Source: Planctomycetota bacterium (GTDB lineage Bacteria > Planctomycetota > Phycisphaerae > Phycisphaerales > UBA1924). From it: a stretch of 64,000 nucleotides of DNA. A program made the translations under genes and the position numbers. The stretch is from NCBI GenBank assembly GCA_039819165.1, contig JBCBSM010000001.1:2418001-2482000 (forward strand). Direction: 5' to 3'. Position 1 is the first letter of the stretch; every line of letters begins with the position of its first letter. Below the pieces are notes generated by a model. It did not search any database, had not been told where the DNA came from, and saw only the letters and a list, made by a program, of their open reading frames with translations. Below are positions 60,470 to 64,000 of this stretch, piece after piece.

Positions 60470-61663
60470 ATGCCGACACTCGACTACCAGACGGCCGGCG
60501 AGAGCCATGGCCCGGGCATGCTCGCGATCGTGACGGGCCTGCCCGCCGGGCTGGCAGTCGATGAAGACGAGATCAACCGTGAGCTGGCGCGGCGGCAGGG
60601 CGGGTACGGCCGCGGCGGGCGGCAGCGGATCGAGACCGATCGCGTCGAGTTTCTCAGCGGCGTGCGGATGGGCGTGACGCTGGGCTCGCCGGTCGCGATG
60701 CGTGTGGTCAACAAGGACAGCCGGCTGGACGACGCGGAGCGGACGCCACCGGTGTACAGGCCGCGCCCGGGGCACGCCGACCTCGCGGGCAGCCTCAAGT
60801 GGCTGACGACCGACTGCCGCGGCACGCTCGAGCGTGCGAGTGCGCGGGAGACGGCGGCGCGGGTGGCGGCCGGCGCGCTCACGCGGGCGCTGCTGCGGGC
60901 CTTCGGCATCGAGGTGTTCGGATTCGTGCGGCGGATCGGGACGGCGGCGAGCGAGGTGAAGCTGACCCCCGAGTCCTGGCGGGAGCTGCGGGATGTCCGT
61001 GATGCGAGCGAGACCTACACGCTCGATCCCGCGGCGACGGAGGAGCAGAAGGACATCATCCGGCGGGCCAAGGTCGACAAGGACACCGCGGGCGGCCTGT
61101 GCGAGGCGCACGTATTCGGGTGCCCGCCCGGGCTGGGCTCGTGCGTGGATTGGCGGCTGAAGCTCGATGCGCGGCTGGGCTACGCGGTGCTGGGCATCCA
61201 GGCGTTCAAGAGCGTGGAGATCGGGCTGGGGCGGCGGGTGGCGGAGCTGCCGGGCAGCCAGGTGCACGACCCCATCGAGTACGACCGTGCGCAGAACGCG
61301 GGCTCGACGCTGGGCTTCGTGCGTCCGACGAACAACGCGGGCGGGCTGGAGGGCGGCATGACCAACGGCCAGCCCGTGGTCGTGACCGGGGCGATGAAGC
61401 CGATCTCGACGCTGCTGCGCGGGTTGCCCTCGGTCGATCTGAACACCAAGGAAGCGGAGCGGAGCGACTACGAGCGGAGCGACGTGTGCGCGGTGTCGGC
61501 TGCGAGCGTGGTGATGGAGAACGTGGTGGGTTTCGAGATCGCGCGGGCGCTGGTCGACAAGGTGGGCGGCGATTCGCTCACCGAGATGGAGGCGCACCAC
61601 GCGGCGTACCAGGAGCTGGTGCGTTCGCTGCCGCTGGATCCGCCGATGATGACGCTGGCGTGA
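60470..61663 (+). CDS. aroC: Chorismate synthase
   Basis: 397 residues. Family signatures are TAGESHGPGMLAIVTGLPAG, RPRPGHADLAGSLKW, ERASARETAARVAAGA, TNNAGGLEGGMTNGQPVVV and RSDVCAVSAASVVMENV. It makes chorismate from EPSP with reduced FMN, the last shared step of aromatic amino acid synthesis. Length is normal for the longer bacterial form. TATCAT ends five bases before the ATG and no Shine-Dalgarno site is seen. No other aro genes are nearby. Its last 86 bases overlap the 3' end of the opposite-strand gene at 61578. Confidence 0.97.
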   Translation: MPTLDYQTAGESHGPGMLAIVTGLPAGLAVDEDEINRELARRQGGYGRGGRQRIETDRVEFLSGVRMGVTLGSPVAMRVVNKDSRLDDAERTPPVYRPRPGHADLAGSLKWLTTDCRGTLERASARETAARVAAGALTRALLRAFGIEVFGFVRRIGTAASEVKLTPESWRELRDVRDASETYTLDPAATEEQKDIIRRAKVDKDTAGGLCEAHVFGCPPGLGSCVDWRLKLDARLGYAVLGIQAFKSVEIGLGRRVAELPGSQVHDPIEYDRAQNAGSTLGFVRPTNNAGGLEGGMTNGQPVVVTGAMKPISTLLRGLPSVDLNTKEAERSDYERSDVCAVSAASVVMENVVGFEIARALVDKVGGDSLTEMEAHHAAYQELVRSLPLDPPMMTLA

Positions 61664-62372
61664 GGTCGGGGCGTGGCACGTCGCCGCACTCGGGGCAGGG
61701 CGCGTCCGGGGCGAGGCCGGCGCGGGGGTATCGGCAGCGTGTGCACTGGCCCTTCTTGGCCCGACGCTGCGCCCGGATGCCCCGGACCACGAGCCACCCG
61801 CCGGCGGCGACCATGGCGAAGAGCAGCGTGTTCGCCGCGAAGCCCGGCCACACTGGGGTCAGGGGCAGCGCACGGGGATTGAAGTTCGCGTCCCGCGGTA
61901 GCTGCAGGCCGCCGCGCACGGTGTAGGTCACGTTGCTGTTGGAGATCTGGCGGCGCCAGTGCACGCTGCACGCCAGCGCGGGCGCGGGCCAGCCGACCTC
62001 GTGGTACCAGGCCTGCATGCGGAGTTCGTCGATGTCGCCCGGGCGGAGATGCCCGGGGAGCGTGGCGAGATCGATCTCGCCGGCGCGGAAGTCGGCCTCG
62101 GGCATCGAGAGGGATAGGCCCGAGACCTGCATGTGCCAGTAGGAGACGACGCGATGCCAGGCATTCTCGCCCCGCGAGAGCTGGAAGGTGCGTTCGCCGT
62201 CGGCGGTGCGCGTCAGGCCGATCTGCGTGGCGGCAAAGGGGCCGTACCACGCGTTGCCGGTGGGCAGCCGCATGGCGAGCCAGGCGACGGTGACGTTGGC
62301 GAGCAGGCCGACGGCGAGCGCGAGGGCGGCCGCTCGGGCGATGCGTCGGAGGCTGCGACGCTTGGAGGGCAT
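61578..62372 (-). CDS. Membrane protein with C-terminal zinc ribbon
   Basis: 264 residues from the ATG at 62372 (another ATG lies five codons upstream). Helix one is RAAALALAVGLLANVTVAWL, then an external domain (ERTFQLSRGENAWHRVVSYW, HVRPGDIDELRM-type strands), helix two near 190-210 (LLFAMVAAGGWLVVRGI), and a cytoplasmic zinc ribbon with CTRC and CPECG. This layout, two helices flanking an outer domain plus a ribbon, recurs in planctomycetes; the function is unknown. It ends inside aroC with an 86-base antisense overlap, so the two transcripts may interfere. Confidence 0.75.
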   Translation of the reverse strand: MPSKRRSLRRIARAAALALAVGLLANVTVAWLAMRLPTGNAWYGPFAATQIGLTRTADGERTFQLSRGENAWHRVVSYWHMQVSGLSLSMPEADFRAGEIDLATLPGHLRPGDIDELRMQAWYHEVGWPAPALACSVHWRRQISNSNVTYTVRGGLQLPRDANFNPRALPLTPVWPGFAANTLLFAMVAAGGWLVVRGIRAQRRAKKGQCTRCRYPRAGLAPDAPCPECGDVPRPDLTPASSSADPAAANAPAPGTPRGAPPSR

Positions 62373-62764
62373 GTCCGAAGGGTACATGCGATGGGCGTCC
62401 GCCGCGGGCCGCGATGGGCGATGCCCGAGGAGATGTTCGCGCGGTGCGCGAGAAATTCGCCCTGTGCTGGAAAGTGGTGGCGGGCCGCAGGGTGGCGTGC
62501 GTCGCGGGTAGGCATCCCCGCGTTGCGGGCGGCCGGGGCATGTCGAACGACGCGACCGGCGAGGGGCATGTCGTGGCGTCGGCGGGGATGCCCCTGCGGG
62601 AACGGGGCTCGTGCACGCTGGTTGGTCCGCCCCGGGTGATCCCGGTCGTACTAGCGGGCCTTGCCGCGGCGGGCGATGTGACAAACGGCTGCGTGCTTGC
62701 TGTGGCGTTGCATTGCGATGGTGGAGACGCCGGCGGGGTGTCGGCCCCGCCCGGGAGCAATTCG
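62373..62764. other. 390-base gap upstream of the rhodopsin gene
   Basis: No convincing gene on either strand; a longer reading frame that enters the rhodopsin gene from 62414 is not supported by a ribosome-binding site or homology-like content. I see no good -35/-10 pair; the nearest AT-poor candidate around 62620-62700 is not persuasive. The rhodopsin promoter must lie here, with a GGAG site at 62754-62757 just before the start. Confidence 0.5.
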
Positions 62765-63586
62765 ATGCACACACTTGTGGGACTTTCTGACACCTCGATG
62801 GCCCTCAACGCGGGGCTCTCCATCGAGGGCATCACGATGTACCTCTTCTGGATCGGCACCGTCGCGATGGGTGCGGGCACGGCCTACTTCTGGCTCATGG
62901 CCGGCAGCGTGCCCAGGGCGTATCGCTCGGTCATGGTCGTGGCGGGCATCATCACCGCGGTGGCCTGCTTCCACTACTTCCGGATGTCGGGCATCTACCT
63001 CGAGCAGGTCGCGGGCTTGTTTAACGCCGACGGCACGCGGATCGAGGGCGCCGAGATCGGCCAGTTCCCCACGGCCTACCGCTACATCGACTGGCTCATC
63101 ACGGTGCCGCTGCTCGTGCTCGAGATTCCGCTGCTCCTGCGGCTGAAGGGCCGCGGCGGCTCGTTGTTCCAGACGCTGGTGGGCGCGAGCATCGTGATGC
63201 TGGTGCTGGCCTGGGTGGCCGAGGAATCTCCGGTCGGCGGTGGCACGTGGTGGATCACCTACCTGCTGTCCTGCGCCGCGTGGCTGTACATCGTGTTCGT
63301 GCTGTATACGAAGGTGTCGACGGAGATGCAGAACTCGCCGTCGTCGATCCAGAAGTCGCTCAAGACGCTGCGGCTGTTCATTCTGGTCGGCTGGACGATC
63401 TATCCGGTGGGCTTCCTGATGGCGCTGGCCGGCCCGGACGGCGAGTCGATCCGCGAGATGTGCTACAACGTCGCGGACGTCATCAACAAGGTGTTCTTCG
63501 GCCTGGTGTGCTACCAGGGCGTCAAGGTACTGACGGACACCGAGCACGACACCGTCGGTGACGATGTGCTGACGCGGGCGGCCTAG
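62765..63586 (+). CDS. Proteorhodopsin-type light-driven outward proton pump
   Basis: 273 residues from the ATG at 62765, with GGGAG seven bases upstream. Seven helices are visible. Helix C has YRYIDWLITVPLLVLE: Asp109 (counterion), Thr113 and Glu120 (proton donor), the DTE motif of outward pumps. Leu117 at the tuning position predicts green absorption. His70 matches the PR His75 partner of the counterion. Lys242 in DVINKVFFGL binds retinal. At the fenestration position in helix E a bulky Tyr166 is present where carotenoid-antenna types have Gly, so an antenna is unlikely. It makes proton motive force from light. The blh gene follows 19 bases later. Confidence 0.95.
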   Translation: MHTLVGLSDTSMALNAGLSIEGITMYLFWIGTVAMGAGTAYFWLMAGSVPRAYRSVMVVAGIITAVACFHYFRMSGIYLEQVAGLFNADGTRIEGAEIGQFPTAYRYIDWLITVPLLVLEIPLLLRLKGRGGSLFQTLVGASIVMLVLAWVAEESPVGGGTWWITYLLSCAAWLYIVFVLYTKVSTEMQNSPSSIQKSLKTLRLFILVGWTIYPVGFLMALAGPDGESIREMCYNVADVINKVFFGLVCYQGVKVLTDTEHDTVGDDVLTRAA

Positions 63587-63605
63587 GGCCGGGTTCGCAG
63601 CAGGC

Positions 63606-64000
63606 ATGCCGGTCGTTCTGGCCCAACTCGCTCTCCTTCCCGGCCACGCCAGCGGCGCAGGACGCCCGCTGGCGTGGCCGCGTGGTGCGGCGTACGCCGT
63701 CGCGGTGCTCGCCGCGGTGGTGCTCGGGGTCGCTGGCGTCGGCGTGTCGGGAGCGCTGGCCGGCTCGTGGGTATGGGTGATGGCGCTCGTTGTGGCCGGC
63801 ATGCCGCACGGGGCGTACGACCTCGCGGAGATGCAGCGGCGATGGGGGTTGCGTGGGGCGATGCGATCGTTCGTGCCCTACGCGGCCGCATTCGTGTCGT
63901 GCGGGCTGGCGTTCGTCGTTGCTCCCGTTGTCGTTCTGCTGGCGTTCCTTGTGCTGACGATGGTGCACTTCGGGCTCTCGGACACGAGGCATCTGCGCAT
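63606..64000 (+). CDS. blh: Beta-carotene 15,15'-dioxygenase Blh, N-terminal part
   Basis: 131 complete codons from the ATG at 63606, running off the window. Three or four helices are seen. The Brp/Blh hallmarks GMPHGAYDL (His and Asp) and MVHFGLSD (His and Asp) are present; such His residues bind iron in this family. The enzyme cleaves beta-carotene to retinal, the rhodopsin chromophore. Its place 19 bases after the rhodopsin stop is the standard retinal-supply arrangement. Family proteins are about 270-330 residues, so roughly half is present. Carotenoid genes are not in this window. Confidence 0.9.
   Translation, partial: MPVVLAQLALLPGHASGAGRPLAWPRGAAYAVAVLAAVVLGVAGVGVSGALAGSWVWVMALVVAGMPHGAYDLAEMQRRWGLRGAMRSFVPYAAAFVSCGLAFVVAPVVVLLAFLVLTMVHFGLSDTRHLR

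Noticed and set aside
62414-62764. Longer N-terminus for the rhodopsin
   Set aside because: The extra 117 codons are Arg-rich with no membrane character, while the ATG at 62765 has GGGAG at the right distance and gives a normal rhodopsin length.
62765-63586. Halorhodopsin, sodium pump or sensory rhodopsin
   Set aside because: The DTE motif with a carboxylic proton donor and no NDQ or TSA pattern, and no transducer gene nearby, point to an outward proton pump.

Overview
The window is a piece of chromosome from a strongly GC-rich bacterium, most likely a planctomycete of the Phycisphaerae/Phycisphaerales type. Four things point there. Six secreted proteins carry the paired dockerin-like motif (DxDGDGxLxxFDFLxFQN, often ending in Gly-Cys) and another carries a PEP-CTERM tail. 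A pseudopilin of the planctomycete type is present. mraZ stands alone without a division/cell-wall cluster. The ribosomal protein/RNA polymerase block is split by foreign genes. No rRNA, tRNA, CRISPR array, insertion sequence or phage gene was recognised. Gene density is high and both strands are used.

Layout. 1-5700: end of a STAS regulator gene, two secreted dockerin proteins (one with a caspase/DUF4347-like domain, one an M14 zinc carboxypeptidase) and a DASS transporter. 5700-13662: chromosome housekeeping and signalling (DciA-like protein, ABC ATPase, orphan histidine kinase, ParB, a histone-like winged-helix protein, an FHA-GAF histidine kinase, holA, a lipoprotein). 14004-19001: clpC, then three secreted proteins on the minus strand. 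19261-37237: ABC-2 permease, methyltransferase, a coupled operon (DUF151-truD-HAD), an ExbD/TonB-like unit, amidohydrolase, glycosyltransferase, flavin reductase, mraZ, msrB-DUF427, Nudix, and an nfeD-nfeD-floA membrane operon.

37449-49653: rplK-rplA-rplJ-rplL-rpoB, then an FkbM-type methyltransferase and a small unknown gene, then rpoC and a strong terminator. RpoB has Cys where E. coli has Arg529, a residue that contacts rifampicin.

49757-53775: the most interesting unit. A clear cobalamin riboswitch on the minus strand precedes four overlapping or coupled genes: a secreted beta-sandwich dockerin protein, a PQQ-like beta-propeller dockerin protein, a pseudopilin and a BFD-type [2Fe-2S] protein. 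I infer a B12-regulated surface system, perhaps for capturing cobalamin, with no canonical BtuB in sight.

53794-62372: glycosylasparaginase and 1-Cys peroxiredoxin, an ECF sigma factor with a membrane partner, a secreted protein, a fused membrane/spermidine-synthase-like protein, aroC and a zinc-ribbon membrane protein. 62765-64000: a proteorhodopsin-type proton pump (DTE motif, green-tuning Leu) followed at once by the start of blh, the retinal-forming dioxygenase, cut by the window edge.

Two start modes are visible. Many genes have a Shine-Dalgarno GGAGG. At least eleven others have none, but carry a TANNNT box 5-8 bases before the start codon, as expected for leaderless mRNAs.
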